From: Mycolicibacterium madagascariense
Lineage (GTDB): Bacteria; Actinomycetota; Actinomycetes; Mycobacteriales; Mycobacteriaceae
Direction of reading: 5' to 3'
Length of the DNA: 64,000 nt
NCBI RefSeq assembly: GCF_010729665.1
Contig: NZ_AP022610.1
Span: forward strand, 682,001 to 746,000
This document shows positions 30,744-40,530 of the stretch, piece after piece. The position numbers were made by a program, and so were the translations under genes. Position 1 is the first letter of the stretch. Each line of letters begins with the position of its first letter. Under the pieces are notes generated by a model. That model worked only from the letters and a program-made list of their open reading frames with translations. It was not told the origin of the DNA and did no database searches.

Positions 30744-31157
30744 ATGCGACGAGTCATGGCGGGAACGGTCCTCACGGCATCGGCGGTAATGCTGTTCGGT
30801 GCAGGCGTCGCGCAGGCATCGTCGTCGCCCGACGTCGTCGGGCAGAAGTACAGCGACGCCCAGACGGCGATCAGCGGCGCGGGCCTGACCCCGGTGGTGT
30901 CGACCGTCGTCGGCGACCGGCAGGAACGCCCTGACTGCGTCGTCACCAACACGGTGGCCCGCACGGTCCCGGCGCCGGAGAACAGCGCGGGATCACCGAC
31001 GAGCCAGCTGCTGGTTTCGTTGAACTGCGACTCGGGCGAAGCATCGGCGAAGGCGCCGGGCTTCTCGGCGGGCAGCCCCGAGGGCAAGGCGGCCGCAGCC
31101 GCCGCGTCGTCGTCGGCCGCGGCCGCGTCGGCATCCGCGGCAGCCCCCGCCAGCTGA
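30744..31157 (+). CDS. Secreted PASTA-like protein, Rv0313-like
   Basis: A 137-aa protein: signal peptide at residues 1-25 (MRRVMAGTVLTASAVMLFGA), then one PASTA-like repeat (SPDVVGQKYSDAQTAISGAG and LTPVVSTVVGDR), two cysteines, and an Ala/Ser-rich low-complexity tail of about 40 residues. PASTA domains of this kind often bind peptidoglycan fragments or act as spacers in envelope proteins. It is 2 bp downstream of the small secreted gene and follows the Rv0312-like gene as Rv0313 does in H37Rv. It is convergent with the ABC importer operon (5 bp between the stops). Confidence 0.8.
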   Translation: MRRVMAGTVLTASAVMLFGAGVAQASSSPDVVGQKYSDAQTAISGAGLTPVVSTVVGDRQERPDCVVTNTVARTVPAPENSAGSPTSQLLVSLNCDSGEASAKAPGFSAGSPEGKAAAAAASSSAAAASASAAAPAS

Positions 31158-31162
31158 CCGAA

Positions 31163-32158
31163 CTAGTTCTGCGGCACCAGGTTTCGCGGATGGTGACAGG
31201 CGGCGACGTGCGCCTCCCGTAGTTCCTCCAACGGGGGATCGTCGTCGTCGCACACCTGCGTGGCCCACGGGCACCGGGTGTGGAAGTGGCAACCCGACGG
31301 GGGATCGATCGGGCTGGGCACGTCGCCCTCGAGCACCAGCCGCTCCCGCTGGACGTTCTGCCGCGGGTCGGGGATGGGCACCGCGGACAGCAGCGCGTTC
31401 GAATACGGATGCAGCGGACGGTCATACAGCTCCGCCGCGGGCGCACTCTCGACGATCCGCCCGAGATACATGACGGCCACCCGATCCGAGACGTGCCTGA
31501 CGACGCCGAGGTCGTGCGCGACGAACAGGTACGACAGACCCAACTCCTCCTGAAGGTCCTTGAGCAGGTTGACGATCTGCGCCTGCACCGACACGTCGAG
31601 TGCGGAGACGGGCTCGTCGGCGATGATCAGCTTCGGTTGCAACCCCAGCGCGCGGGCGATGCCGATCCGCTGTCGCTGCCCGCCGGAGAACTCGTGGGGA
31701 TAGCGGTCGGCGTGCTCGGGACTGAGCCCCACGCGGTCCAGCAGGTCCTGCACCCGTCGGTGGACGTCCCGCCCGCCGGCCAGCCCGTGCAGCTCGATGG
31801 GTTCGCCGATGATCTGCCCGATGCGCTTGCGCGGGTTCAGCGACGCGTACGGATCCTGGAAGATCATCTGCATCTGGCGACGCACCGGGCGCAGGCTGCG
31901 GCGCGACCGGCCGACCAGCTCCTCGCCCAGGAACCGCACCGAACCCGACGTCGGCGCCGTCAGCTGCAGGATGGCCCGGCTCAAAGTGGACTTGCCGCAA
32001 CCGGATTCACCGACGAGGCCCAGGGTCTCGCCCTCGGCGATCGAGAGGCTGACCCCGTCGACGGCCTTCACGTGGGCGACGACGCGGTCCACGACGACAC
32101 CCGACTTGACCGGAAAGTGCTTGACGAGATCGGTGACCTCGAGCAGCGGTTCACTCAC
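31163..32158 (-). CDS. Peptide ABC importer ATPase, DppF/OppF type
   Basis: A 331-aa ATPase. Walker [19 protein letters not shown] is near residue 55, signature [19 protein letters not shown] near 160, Walker [17 protein letters not shown] near 180, and the H-loop is [12 protein letters not shown]. The C-terminal oligopeptide/dipeptide domain has a cysteine cluster ([15 protein letters not shown], later ACHH) that in this subfamily holds an iron-sulfur or metal site. GTG 32158 overlaps the stop of the preceding ATPase by 4 bases (GTGA). It is the last gene of the five-gene importer operon. Confidence 0.92.
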   Translation of the reverse strand: MSEPLLEVTDLVKHFPVKSGVVVDRVVAHVKAVDGVSLSIAEGETLGLVGESGCGKSTLSRAILQLTAPTSGSVRFLGEELVGRSRRSLRPVRRQMQMIFQDPYASLNPRKRIGQIIGEPIELHGLAGGRDVHRRVQDLLDRVGLSPEHADRYPHEFSGGQRQRIGIARALGLQPKLIIADEPVSALDVSVQAQIVNLLKDLQEELGLSYLFVAHDLGVVRHVSDRVAVMYLGRIVESAPAAELYDRPLHPYSNALLSAVPIPDPRQNVQRERLVLEGDVPSPIDPPSGCHFHTRCPWATQVCDDDDPPLEELREAHVAACHHPRNLVPQN

Positions 32159-33156
32159 GAGGCGGCCTTCCGGAGTCCGATGTGGCCGTCGACGTCGCGC
32201 AGTCGGCGCTTGTCCGCCGGATCCAGCCAGCACCGGTTGCCGTCCACCAGCGGGGGTGGCTCCGCGCATGTGTCGAACGCGTGGGGACAGCGCGCCGCGA
32301 AGCGGCATCCCGTCGGGGGATTCAGCAGCGACGGTGGGGCCCCGGCGATCTGGGCCAGCCGTACCGGCCGCGGCTGGTCGAGTCGGGCCAGCGAGCCGAG
32401 CAGCCCCCAGGTGTAGGGGTGCTGTGGGTCGTAGAACAGGTTCTCCAGTGTGGCGTCCTCGACGATCTGTCCGGCATACATCACCGCCACCCGGTCGGCG
32501 ATCTCGGCGACCACGCCGAGATCGTGGGTGATCAGGACGACCGCGAGGCCGCGCTCCCTGTTCAACGTGTCGAGCAGCCGCAGGATCTGCGCCTGCACCG
32601 TGACGTCGAGCGCGGTGGTCGGCTCGTCGGCGATCAGCACGTCGGGGTCCAGTGCGAGCGCCATCGCGATCATCACGCGCTGCCGCATGCCGCCGGAGAA
32701 CTCGTGCGGGTAATCACGAACGCGCCGTTCGGGATTCGGGATCCCGACCGAGCGAAGCAGTTCCACCGCCTGTTCCTGGGCCTCCCGCTTGCCCACCTTG
32801 CGGTGCGCGCGGATCATCTCGACGATCTGGTCACCGACGCGGTAGACGGGGTTCAGCGAGGTCATCGGATCCTGGAAGATCATCGCGATGCGCTTGCCCC
32901 GGACGTCGCGCAGCTGCTCGTCGTCGAGCTGGGTGAGGTCACGGCCGTCGAACTCGACCGCACCGGTGATCGTGGCGTTGGGGGCCCGCGTCAGGCCCAG
33001 GATGGTCTGCGCGGTCACGCTCTTGCCGGAGCCCGACTCGCCCACGACGGCGAGGATTTCGCCGGTGTCGAGTTCGAAGGAGACCCGCTCGACTGCGCGG
33101 ACGACGCCGCCGTCGGTGGCGAAGCTGACGCTGAGGTCGCGTACGGACAGGATCAT
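32155..33156 (-). CDS. Peptide ABC importer ATPase, DppD/OppD type
   Basis: A 333-aa ATPase. Walker A is [20 protein letters not shown], the Q-loop [18 protein letters not shown], the signature [19 protein letters not shown] and Walker [17 protein letters not shown]. The C-terminal peptide-transporter domain has the cysteine cluster [15 protein letters not shown] and a final Cys. It pairs with the DppF-like protein as a heterodimer under the two permeases. ATG 33156 overlaps the permease stop by 4 bases. Confidence 0.92.
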   Translation of the reverse strand: MILSVRDLSVSFATDGGVVRAVERVSFELDTGEILAVVGESGSGKSVTAQTILGLTRAPNATITGAVEFDGRDLTQLDDEQLRDVRGKRIAMIFQDPMTSLNPVYRVGDQIVEMIRAHRKVGKREAQEQAVELLRSVGIPNPERRVRDYPHEFSGGMRQRVMIAMALALDPDVLIADEPTTALDVTVQAQILRLLDTLNRERGLAVVLITHDLGVVAEIADRVAVMYAGQIVEDATLENLFYDPQHPYTWGLLGSLARLDQPRPVRLAQIAGAPPSLLNPPTGCRFAARCPHAFDTCAEPPPLVDGNRCWLDPADKRRLRDVDGHIGLRKAAS

Positions 33157-34115
33157 GCGGGGGCCGCCTCGCCGAGTCGGATGCGTGGGTCGAGGAACGC
33201 GTAGAGCACGTCGACGACCGTGTTGAAGAGCACGATGAAGAACGCACCGAACATGGTGACGCCCATCAGCGGTGGTAGATCGAGACTGCCGATCGCCTGG
33301 CCCGCGTAGAGACCGACGCCGTTGATGTTGAACACCGTCTCGGTGAGGATGGCGCCGCCGCCGACGACCGCCCCGAAGTCCAGGCCGAACAGCGTGACGA
33401 CCGGAATCATCGAGTTGCGCAGGACGTGCTTGATGCGAATTTGCCGCTCGCTGATGCCCTTTGCGCGTGCGGTCCTGACGTAGTCCTCGTTCATCACGTC
33501 GAGCATGTTGGACCGCAGCACGCGGCTGTAGAACCCGACGAACAGCACCGCCAGCGTGATCCACGGCAGGATCAGGTGATACGCCCACTGCCCCGGATTC
33601 CTGGTCAGCGGGACGTAACTACTGGTCGGAAAGATCTGGGCCTTGAAGCTCAAGTAGTAGAGCAGGATGGCGGCCAACCAGAACACCGGCACCGAGATGC
33701 CGACCAGCGACAGGATGGTCAGGGTGCGGTCGGTGAACTTGCCGGCGTGCACCGCGCTGAGGTACCCGAATACGACCGCCAGCGTCATCCACAGCAGCGC
33801 CGCGCCGATGCACAGCGACAGCGTCGCGGGCAGCCCCTTCCAGATCTGGTCGCCGACGTTCTGCGAACTGGCATACGACGTGAGCGTGCCGGTGAAGATC
33901 CGCTTCATCATCGTCAGGTACTGCACGGGCAGGGACTGGTCGAGGCCGAGGTCCGCCCGCACCCTCGCGATCAGCGCCGGGTTGGCGTTCTTGCCCGCAA
34001 TGCGTTGCGCCGGATCGGAATTCGGGATGACGTTGAAGATCAGGAACACGATGACCGAGATCGCGAAGAGGACGGCGGCCATGCCGATGAGTCGGCGGAC
34101 GGCGAAGCGCACCAC
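33153..34115 (-). CDS. Peptide ABC importer permease, DppB type
   Basis: A 320-aa permease with six predicted membrane helices. The first is at [20 protein letters not shown]; the GSI/DppB-like N-terminal periplasmic loop ([17 protein letters not shown]) and the EAA loop ([21 protein letters not shown]) are present. It forms half of the transmembrane channel with the DppC-type protein. The start at 34115 is 2 bp after the stop of the DppC gene; the end overlaps DppD. Confidence 0.9.
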   Translation of the reverse strand: MVRFAVRRLIGMAAVLFAISVIVFLIFNVIPNSDPAQRIAGKNANPALIARVRADLGLDQSLPVQYLTMMKRIFTGTLTSYASSQNVGDQIWKGLPATLSLCIGAALLWMTLAVVFGYLSAVHAGKFTDRTLTILSLVGISVPVFWLAAILLYYLSFKAQIFPTSSYVPLTRNPGQWAYHLILPWITLAVLFVGFYSRVLRSNMLDVMNEDYVRTARAKGISERQIRIKHVLRNSMIPVVTLFGLDFGAVVGGGAILTETVFNINGVGLYAGQAIGSLDLPPLMGVTMFGAFFIVLFNTVVDVLYAFLDPRIRLGEAAPA

Positions 34116-34117
34116 GG

Positions 34118-35155
34118 CTAGTGCTCCAACCGGATCTTGGCCCGCGGATCCAGCGCGTCCCGAAGACCGTCGCCGAACACGTTGAGCGACAACACCGTGA
34201 CCACGATCATGAAGCCGGGCACGATCGTGAGATGCGGTGCGGTGTAGATGTTCTGATACCCGTCGGCGATCATCGTGCCCCAGGATGCGCTCGGTGGGCG
34301 CACGCCGGCTCCCAGGAACGACAGTGACGACTCCAACAGCATGTCGTTGGCGATGTTCAGCGTGAAGAAGACGATGATCGTCGACACCACGTTGGGCAGG
34401 AGCTCGGAGATCATGATCCGGATCGGTCCCTTGCCCTGCGCGACGGCGGCCTCGACGAATTCCTTCTCCCGCAGCGCCAGGATCTCACCGCGGATCGGTC
34501 GGGCCATGTACGGGACGTACACCAGCCCGATGATCATGATCGGAATCCACAGCGAGTCACCGGAGATCGCGAGACCCCCGACCTTGAGCCCGCCGAGCGC
34601 CAGCGTCGTCCCGAGTGCGATGCCCAGCAGCAGCACTGGGAACGCCCACACCACGTCGAGCACCCTGGACAGGATGGCGTCCAGCCAGCCGCGATAGTAG
34701 CCGCACAGCAGTCCGACCAGGACCGCCAACACGGTCGTGACGAGTGCCGCGGCCACGCCGATGAAGATCGACGTGCGCCCGCCGTAGAGCAGCCGGACCA
34801 TGACGTCGCGGCCGTTCTGGTCGGCGCCGAGCAGGAAGCGTCCGTGCAGGCCCGGTCCGAGCGGGGTGCCGTCCGGAGACACGACGTAGGTCTCCTTGCC
34901 GTCGACCAGGATCCGGTCGGTGATGTGGTTCTCGTCGGGTCCGGTGTGGGCGACGTGGTCGGCCCACAGGGGAGCGGCCAGGCACAGCACGACCACGGCG
35001 ACGAAGAGCACGCCGAAGCCCAGCGCTATCTTGTTGCGGCGCAACCGCACCCACGCGAGATACCACGGGCTGCGACCGCGGACCGCCTCGGAGGCGACGC
35101 CGACGGGCACCGGGGGAACGCCCGCCGTGTCGACGTCGCTGGTCGGGACGCTCAC
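34118..35155 (-). CDS. Peptide ABC importer permease, DppC type
   Basis: A 345-aa permease. After a 40-residue cytoplasmic N-terminus comes WVRLRRNKIALGFGVLFVAV (first helix), then an extracytoplasmic insert of about 45 residues with the LLGADQNGRDVMVRLLYG block that is the family hallmark. The EAA loop KEFVEAAVAQGKGPIRIMIS and four more helices follow. The GTG at 35155 overlaps the binding-protein stop (GTGA). Confidence 0.9.
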   Translation of the reverse strand: MSVPTSDVDTAGVPPVPVGVASEAVRGRSPWYLAWVRLRRNKIALGFGVLFVAVVVLCLAAPLWADHVAHTGPDENHITDRILVDGKETYVVSPDGTPLGPGLHGRFLLGADQNGRDVMVRLLYGGRTSIFIGVAAALVTTVLAVLVGLLCGYYRGWLDAILSRVLDVVWAFPVLLLGIALGTTLALGGLKVGGLAISGDSLWIPIMIIGLVYVPYMARPIRGEILALREKEFVEAAVAQGKGPIRIMISELLPNVVSTIIVFFTLNIANDMLLESSLSFLGAGVRPPSASWGTMIADGYQNIYTAPHLTIVPGFMIVVTVLSLNVFGDGLRDALDPRAKIRLEH

Positions 35156-36795
35156 TTCAGGGCGAACGCGGAGAAGTCCTGGGTGAACACGAGATGCGGA
35201 CTCGTCTTGTCGAAGTCGATGCGATCGGAGACGAACGTGCTGCGCTCCTCGTTGCCGTACGGCGCCCAGACGGCTTGGTCCATGTAGGCCTTGTCCAGTG
35301 CTGCGTACTGCTTCTCGACGTCGTCGGACAGCTGCACCTTCGACAGGCGATCCATGGTGGCGTCGTTCTGCGGGATCGCGACCTGCGAGTAGTTGCTGTT
35401 GTTGGTCGGCAGGATGTTGGCGCCGTTGAGCAGTGGCCGGAAGAAGTCGTCGGGATGCGGGTAGTCCTGGAACCAATCGACGAAACCGGTGTCGAGGTCG
35501 GCCGTCGACGTGTTCCCGATCGTCGCGAAGTAGACGTTGCCGGCGACCACCTTGAGGGTGGCGTTGAAGCCCAGCTGGGTCAACAGGTCGTGGTAGTACT
35601 CGCCGATGCGCTTGCGCTCGGGCTCGTCGTCGGTCCAGACGGTGATGTCCTTGTCCGCTGGGTTGGCTTGCGCCAGCAGCGCTTTGGCCTTGGCCAGGTC
35701 ATAGGGGTAGGGGTGGTACTCCTCGTAGCCGGGCATGCCGGGGGGCAGGATCTGCTGCGTGGGGTGCAGACGACCGCCGAAGACGCGGTTGAGTGCCTCC
35801 GGGTCGATGGCGTAGTTGATGGCCTGGCGGACGCGAATGTCGTTGAAGGGCGCCTTCTTGTTGTTCATGAAGAAGTAGTAGGTGTTGATCGACTCGTCGA
35901 GCCGGAACCGATCGCCGAACTTCGCCTTGACCTCGGCCAGGCGGTCGGCGTCGGGCGGATCGGCCATGAAGTCGATGGTGTTCTGCTCGACCCCCGTCAC
36001 CTGGGCGGAGTTGCTCTTGTTCTGGGTCACGGTGATCTTGTCGACCTGCGCGTCGGCGACCTCCGTCGCCCCGGCGTCCTTGACGGTCTTGAAGTTCGGG
36101 TTGCGCACCATCGTCAACGACTGCGGCGCATCGACTTTCGAGATCATGAACGGCCCGCTCGACGGCGGCGGGGTGTTCGTCGCGTCCTTGTCCAGCGGGG
36201 TGCTCGGTGGCACGGGTGCGGCGAACATCAGCGCGAGCACGTTCTCGAACGTTCCGCTGGCGTCGGTCAGGGCGATGGTGATGTCGCCGGTCGCGTCGTC
36301 GGTGGTGATGCCGGAGATCGTGGGCGCCTTGCCGTCGGCGTAGTCCGTGGCGCCGACGATGCCGTTGAAGAACACCGACCCACCCGAATTCGCCTTGAAC
36401 AGCCGCTGAATCGCGTAGGTGAAGTCCGATGCCTTGATGGGGGTGCCGTCGGAGTACTTCATGTTGGGACGGAGCTTGAGCTTGTAGGTCTTGCCGTCGG
36501 GGGAGATGTCCGGCATGGCCTCGGCGAGCGCGGGCACCACCTTCGTGCCGTCCTGGCCCTTGGCGTGCCGGTAGGTCAGCAGGGGCGTGTAGGCGTTGTA
36601 GAGGACTTCCCAGCCCTGCACCGTGTAGGACAGTTGCGGGTCGACGTAGTCGGGGAACGACGTCATCGACACGTTGATCTCGCCGCCTCCGCCCCCGCCG
36701 CCGGTGCTGCCGGAGTCACCCCCGCAGGCCGCGACTCCGAAAGTGGCCAGCGCCGCGACGACGCCAACGGTCACCGCCTTGCGCAATGTCCTCAT
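35152..36795 (-). CDS. Peptide ABC importer solute-binding lipoprotein (family 5)
   Basis: A 547-aa SBP_bac_5 protein. The signal peptide ends in a lipobox (FGVAACGG, Cys near residue 25), followed by a Gly-rich linker. Family blocks include the AEAMPDISPDGKTYKLKLRP strand, SDGTPIKASDFTYAIQRLF, and INYAIDPEALNRVFGG. It should bind peptides or similar solutes outside the membrane and feed the DppBCDF-like importer. ATG 36795 follows AAGGGA. It is the first gene of the operon. M. smegmatis has a similar operon in the same neighbourhood (recalled). It is not the H37Rv dpp locus Rv3663c-3666c. Confidence 0.92.
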   Translation of the reverse strand: MRTLRKAVTVGVVAALATFGVAACGGDSGSTGGGGGGGEINVSMTSFPDYVDPQLSYTVQGWEVLYNAYTPLLTYRHAKGQDGTKVVPALAEAMPDISPDGKTYKLKLRPNMKYSDGTPIKASDFTYAIQRLFKANSGGSVFFNGIVGATDYADGKAPTISGITTDDATGDITIALTDASGTFENVLALMFAAPVPPSTPLDKDATNTPPPSSGPFMISKVDAPQSLTMVRNPNFKTVKDAGATEVADAQVDKITVTQNKSNSAQVTGVEQNTIDFMADPPDADRLAEVKAKFGDRFRLDESINTYYFFMNNKKAPFNDIRVRQAINYAIDPEALNRVFGGRLHPTQQILPPGMPGYEEYHPYPYDLAKAKALLAQANPADKDITVWTDDEPERKRIGEYYHDLLTQLGFNATLKVVAGNVYFATIGNTSTADLDTGFVDWFQDYPHPDDFFRPLLNGANILPTNNSNYSQVAIPQNDATMDRLSKVQLSDDVEKQYAALDKAYMDQAVWAPYGNEERSTFVSDRIDFDKTSPHLVFTQDFSAFALK

Positions 36796-37264
36796 CTGTA
36801 TCCCTTGGTGTGGTCGTGAGTGTCCGGTGCGGGTCCCGGCGGCGTGCCATACCTGTACGCCACCTGTCGGGGTGCCATTGCATCTTTTACGAAATCCGGC
36901 GGACGGCAACTCGGGATGAGCGGTCCGGCGCGGACCGGCAGGCGTCCCACCTGCGGTTTCTCTGAACGCGGTATGCCTCTTGTGTGCGCGAAGCGACTTC
37001 TCCCGCGGTTGCTGAACGGCGGCGACCGGGTCGTGGACCGCTGCAGCCGGACCGGAATTATTCCTGCTGCGGGACCTGTTCACCGGAAAATTGACACCAC
37101 TGCTAGCAAACCGCCCGAAGTAGCGGGCCGTCCTCGGAGCGGAGCCAACCGGGGAAACCTCGAAAATCGGTGCCCGCGTCGGGGATGTCGGCCCGGCGAC
37201 CCGAGCCGACACCCACGGCTCGGCGCCGCGGGCGCGGCAGCGGACTCCGTTAGCATCGAACCCC
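36796..37264. other. 469-bp divergent intergenic region
   Basis: This is the longest gene-free stretch in the window. It holds the promoters of the importer operon (minus) and of the Thr-rich membrane protein (plus, -10 at 37251). A 7-bp-stem hairpin with 9-nt loop is at 37201-37223. A plus-strand frame at 36820-37275 has no coding-like composition and no ribosome site, so it is not called. I see no recognisable riboswitch. Confidence 0.5.
37251..37256 (+). promoter_or_regulatory. -10 element for leaderless mRNA of the Thr-rich membrane protein
   Basis: TAGCAT ends 8 bp before the GTG start at 37265 and no ribosome binding site is present between them. This spacing fits transcription starting at or next to the start codon. 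Confidence 0.55.
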
Positions 37265-37924
37265 GTGGCGCGTAACGACGGTCCCGGTGGACCCCCAGAC
37301 GACCCGTACTACTCCGACAGCGAGCCGACGCAGTACGGACGCCAGCCACGCAGCGATCCGCAGGCCTACAGCGAACCCACCCAGTACGCGAACTACGGCG
37401 GCTACGACCCGCAGCCCGGCTACGGACAGCCCGGCTATGGACAACCCGGCTATGGACAGCAGCCGCCGCCCAAGACCCCCTGGTACCGCACCCCGGCGGG
37501 ACTGGTCAGCCTCGGCGCCATCGCCGTCATCCTCATCGCCGCGATCGTCTACGGCGTGGTCTCGCTGACCGGTGGCAACGGCTCCAGTTCGACGTCGTCG
37601 ACGTCCAGCACGTCGACTACGTCCAGCACCGCCGCGCCGTCGACGTCGGCGGGCAACTCCGAGGCGCCGGCACCCGGTGGTAGCGGCGGGGGCCAGGAGA
37701 CCGTGACCCAGACCGAGCAGCCGAGCTCGGCCACGGATTCGCCGACGACCACCACGACCACCGACAGCCCGACCACCACCACGACGACCACCGAGCCCAG
37801 CACCAGCACCACGGTGTCGACGAGCACCAGCACGAGCACCGTGACGCAGACGGTGACGCAGACCCGGGATCGGCAGCGGCAGTTCCCCGGTGGCGGCGGC
37901 GGCAACGGGCAGGGCCAGGGCTAG
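37265..37924 (+). CDS. Single-pass membrane protein with Tyr/Gly repeats and Thr/Ser-rich tail
   Basis: A 219-aa protein. Residues 1-75 are hydrophilic and contain a 15-bp tandem repeat giving [14 protein letters not shown]. One membrane helix ([20 protein letters not shown]) is at about 80-100. Residues 105-219 are Thr/Ser/Gly-rich, probably outside the membrane and glycosylated, ending in a Gly/Gln-rich tail. Leaderless GTG start. It is 23 bp upstream of rmlA and likely co-transcribed with it. The architecture resembles other mycobacterial DUF-type anchor proteins with no assigned function; similar Thr-rich tails are found in the products at 28513, 53850 and 61192. Confidence 0.7.
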   Translation: MARNDGPGGPPDDPYYSDSEPTQYGRQPRSDPQAYSEPTQYANYGGYDPQPGYGQPGYGQPGYGQQPPPKTPWYRTPAGLVSLGAIAVILIAAIVYGVVSLTGGNGSSSTSSTSSTSTTSSTAAPSTSAGNSEAPAPGGSGGGQETVTQTEQPSSATDSPTTTTTTDSPTTTTTTTEPSTSTTVSTSTSTSTVTQTVTQTRDRQRQFPGGGGGNGQGQG

Positions 37925-37947
37925 TCGCGGCCACCGAGGGTGCTCGC

Positions 37948-38811
37948 ATGAGGGGAATCATCCTGGCCGGTGGGGCCGGCACCCGGCTCTACCCGATCAC
38001 GATGGGGGTCTGCAAGCAGCTGCTTCCCGTCTACGACAAGCCGCTCGTCTACTACTCGCTGTCCACGCTGATCATGGCGGGGATCCGCGACATCCAGGTC
38101 ATCACCACGGCCACCGACGTCGAGGCGTTCACCCGGTTGCTTGGCGACGGCTCGGCGTTCGGCACCAGCATCAGCTACGCCGTCCAGGACCGGCCCGACG
38201 GGGTCGCCCAGGCGTTCGTCGTCGGCGCGGATCACATCGGCGGCGATTCGGTCGCATTGGTGCTGGGCGACAACATCTTCTACGGCCCCGGGCTCGGTAC
38301 CAGCCTGACGCGCTTCACCGACGTCGACGGCGGGGCGATCTTCGCCTACTGGGTGGCGAACCCCTCGGCGTACGGCGTCATCGAGTTCGGCGACGACGGC
38401 AGGGCGCTGTCGCTGGAGGAGAAGCCATTCGCCCCCAAGTCGCACTACGCGGTGCCCGGACTGTACTTCTACGACAACGACGTCGTCGAGATCGCCCGCT
38501 CGTTGCGACCCTCGGCGCGTGGGGAATTCGAGATCACCGACATCAACCGGACCTACCTGGAGCAGGGGCGGCTGCGGGTGGAGGTGCTAGCGCGCGGGAC
38601 CGCGTGGCTGGACACCGGCACGTTCGACTCACTGCTCGATGCAAGTGACTACGTCAGGACCATCGAGCGTAGGCAGGGCCTGAAGATCGGCGTTCCGGAG
38701 GAGGTGGCCTGGCGTCGCGGGTTCATCGACGATGACCAGCTGGCAGCGCGGGCACGCTCACTGGTGCAGTCGGGATACGGTGCCTACCTGCTGGAGCTAC
38801 TGGAGCAGTAG
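37948..38811 (+). CDS. rmlA: Glucose-1-phosphate thymidylyltransferase
   Basis: A 287-aa nucleotidyltransferase. The signature [20 protein letters not shown] opens the protein, followed by [19 protein letters not shown] and the sugar-binding [19 protein letters not shown] and [13 protein letters not shown] blocks. It makes dTDP-glucose, the first step to dTDP-rhamnose, which links arabinogalactan to peptidoglycan in mycobacteria. It corresponds to Rv0334 and is expected to be essential. The 3' end overlaps the oppositely oriented desaturase gene by 89 bp. Confidence 0.96.
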   Translation: MRGIILAGGAGTRLYPITMGVCKQLLPVYDKPLVYYSLSTLIMAGIRDIQVITTATDVEAFTRLLGDGSAFGTSISYAVQDRPDGVAQAFVVGADHIGGDSVALVLGDNIFYGPGLGTSLTRFTDVDGGAIFAYWVANPSAYGVIEFGDDGRALSLEEKPFAPKSHYAVPGLYFYDNDVVEIARSLRPSARGEFEITDINRTYLEQGRLRVEVLARGTAWLDTGTFDSLLDASDYVRTIERRQGLKIGVPEEVAWRRGFIDDDQLAARARSLVQSGYGAYLLELLEQ

Positions 38812-39925
38812 CATCGAAACGGCTGTCCGCCAAGGCCTTTCGGTTCCTGCGGGTGGTGAACCGGTCGGGCAGGGCGAGGACGAACACGTTGCGCAGCGTC
38901 AGCAGGTACTGCGTCAGCAGCGGTCCCGTCGTGTAGGGCAGTTCGTACTCCGCGCACAGCGCGCGCACCCGACGTGAGATGGCGGCCAGGCGATTGCTCG
39001 GCAGGTCGGGGAACAGGTGGTGCTCGATCTGGTAGCAGAGGTTGCCACTCATGAACGCCATCACCGGCCCGGCGTCGAAGTTGGCGCTGCCCAACATCTG
39101 TCGCAGATACCACTCCGGCTTGGTCTCGCTCACGAGCGTCGCCGGGTCGAACGTCTCTGCGCCGTCGGCGAAGTGGCCGCAGCAGATGACGACGTAGGCC
39201 CACACGTTGCGCAGACTGTTGGCGACCACGTTGGCGCCGAGTACGCGACGCCACCGCCGCAGGCTCAGCGCCGGGAAGATCAGGTAGTCCTTGGTCATCT
39301 GGCGACCGACCTTGTGCAGCAGCGCCTTTCGCTGAGCCGACCGCTCGACGTCGGTGTCGGCGCGCTCCAGCTCGGAGTAGAGGTCGTGCAGGGCGATGCC
39401 CCATTCGAAGGTGGCGGCGAGGAGCAGGCTGCGCAGGGGCTGCAACAGGTAGCTGGGCTTCCACTCCTGGTCTCGGCTCACCCGCATGACGCCGTAGCCG
39501 AGGTCGTCGTCGACGCCGAGGACGTTGGTGTTGACGTGATGGCGGTAGTTGTGCGAGAAGCGCCAGTGCGACGACAGGCCCGCCATGTCCCACTCCCACG
39601 TCGTGGAGTGGATCTCCGGGTCGTTCATCCAGTCCCACTGGCCGTGGCCGATGTTGTGGGCGAGTTCCATGTTCTCGATGCTCTTGGCGGCGGCCAGGCC
39701 GAGGACGCCGAGCCACCATCCGCGCCTGCCGGTGGACCCGGTGATCGCCAACCGGGAGGCCACCTCGAGGCAGCGCTGCGCGGCGATGGTCCGGCGGATG
39801 TAGGTGCGGTCGCGCGCGCCGCGGCTGTCCTCGACGTCGCGGCGGATGTCGTCGAGGGCGGCGGCGAAGGCGGTCAGGTCGGACTCGCTCAGGTGGGCGT
39901 ATGCGGCGACATCGGAGATGGCCAT
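38723..39925 (-). CDS. Membrane fatty acid desaturase family protein
   Basis: A 400-aa di-iron desaturase. The three histidine boxes are visible: [18 protein letters not shown] (HxxxH near residue 89), [17 protein letters not shown] (HxxHH near 125) and [16 protein letters not shown] (HHxxxP near 305). Hydrophobic segments flank them. It inserts a double bond in an acyl chain using O2 and electrons from a reductase. The last 30 residues are Pro/Ala/Arg-rich and encoded opposite the rmlA 3' end, so the protein tail is constrained by that overlap. No electron-transfer partner gene is adjacent. Confidence 0.87.
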   Translation of the reverse strand: MAISDVAAYAHLSESDLTAFAAALDDIRRDVEDSRGARDRTYIRRTIAAQRCLEVASRLAITGSTGRRGWWLGVLGLAAAKSIENMELAHNIGHGQWDWMNDPEIHSTTWEWDMAGLSSHWRFSHNYRHHVNTNVLGVDDDLGYGVMRVSRDQEWKPSYLLQPLRSLLLAATFEWGIALHDLYSELERADTDVERSAQRKALLHKVGRQMTKDYLIFPALSLRRWRRVLGANVVANSLRNVWAYVVICCGHFADGAETFDPATLVSETKPEWYLRQMLGSANFDAGPVMAFMSGNLCYQIEHHLFPDLPSNRLAAISRRVRALCAEYELPYTTGPLLTQYLLTLRNVFVLALPDRFTTRRNRKALADSRFDATAPVAPAGRHRIPTAPVSVPALPAGHRR

Positions 39926-40127
39926 GACGTATCGAGGTTTCTGTCGGTTCGGACGGCCCCCGTCGGTCGACGTGGGGTCTGCGAATCGGCAGGGTCAGGG
40001 CGCAAGACGCGGATGCAGGGTGGGTGTTTCCTGCCCGTGGGGTGTGCAGCCAGCTTATAGGTTCGCTCGGCTGCCCCGCAGGCCGCGATTGCGCCATGCG
40101 CGATGCGGGTAGAAGGCCTTGGGTGCT

Positions 40128-40153
40128 GTTACATTCTTCTTCGCAAATGTCAC
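40128..40153. promoter_or_regulatory. Inverted repeat upstream of the 37-codon gene
   Basis: GTTACATT (40128-40135) and AATGTCAC (40146-40153) are inverted copies matching at 7 of 8 positions across a 10-bp spacer. TACATT inside the first arm also has the form of a -10 element about 57 bp before the small gene. A regulator operator overlapping a promoter is a reasonable reading. Confidence 0.35.
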
Positions 40154-40191
40154 GGCGCTCCCACCGCGACCAGCAGAAAGCGAGACCCGCC

Positions 40192-40305
40192 ATGACATCT
40201 CAGGAGCCGAAGGACGAGACCGAGGAAGTGTTGACGACCCCCGCCACCCCCGGCGCGCAGGCCCTCCCGAGCACCGACGACGACGAGGACGCGGCCACGA
40301 CGTGA
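40192..40305 (+). CDS. Possible 37-aa acidic small protein
   Basis: An ATG at 40192 opens a 37-codon frame (MTSQEPKDETEEVLTTPATP, then an acidic stretch DDDEDAATT). AGAAAGCGAG lies at about 10 bases upstream. The product is strongly acidic, without cysteine or aromatic residues, and probably unstructured. It is preceded by a possible promoter/operator and followed 10 bp later by a cluster of hairpins that could terminate its transcript. No family is recognised. Confidence 0.4.
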   Translation: MTSQEPKDETEEVLTTPATPGAQALPSTDDDEDAATT

Positions 40306-40315
40306 GGTAGCGCCC

Positions 40316-40381
40316 CGCGAGATTGCCGTCAGTCGACGAAAGATCGAGTGAGGGTTTGAGTGGTGTCAATCTCGCGGGGGG
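40316..40381. repeat. 66-bp intergenic repeat, copy 1, with 13-bp inverted ends
   Basis: This copy and the one at 40448-40513 differ at a single base (A/G at offset 36). Its ends form a 13-bp perfect inverted repeat (CCCCGCGAGATTG from 40313, CAATCTCGCGGGG to 40379) around a 41-nt interior. It follows the small acidic gene by 10 bp. Confidence 0.85.
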
Positions 40382-40391
40382 CGGGGCTTCA

Positions 40392-40425
40392 TAACTCGGA
40401 CTAACGCGGTCGTTAGTCCGAGTTA
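40392..40425. terminator. Perfect 15-bp palindrome with 4-nt loop
   Basis: TAACTCGGACTAACG and CGTTAGTCCGAGTTA are perfect inverted copies around CGGT. It is centred between the two 66-bp repeats. A terminator for the convergent small gene and tRNA is likely by position, but a protein-binding palindrome cannot be excluded. Confidence 0.6.
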
Positions 40426-40447
40426 GGCGTCAGCCCGAGGGGCACCT

Positions 40448-40513
40448 CGCGAGATTGCCGTCAGTCGACGAAAGATCGAGTGGGGGTTTGAGTGGTGTCA
40501 ATCTCGCGGGGGG
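40448..40513. repeat. 66-bp intergenic repeat, copy 2
   Basis: It is 65/66 identical to copy 1 and in the same orientation, offset by exactly 132 bp, so the two copies and the spacer that holds the palindrome are each 66 bp. CGCGAGATTG and CAATCTCGCG form 10-bp inverted ends. Copy 2 ends 18 bp before the 3' end of tRNA-Gly. Confidence 0.85.
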
Positions 40514-40530
40514 AGACGCGGGAGACAGAG

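Noticed and set aside
36820..37275. Plus-strand frame in the 469-bp intergenic region
   Set aside because: No ribosome site, scattered rare residues, and poor third-position GC bias compared with neighbours; it runs into the start of the next gene.
40316..40513. Possible CRISPR array because of spaced direct repeats
   Set aside because: Only two 66-bp copies with one 66-bp palindromic spacer and no cas genes; unit length is not CRISPR-like.
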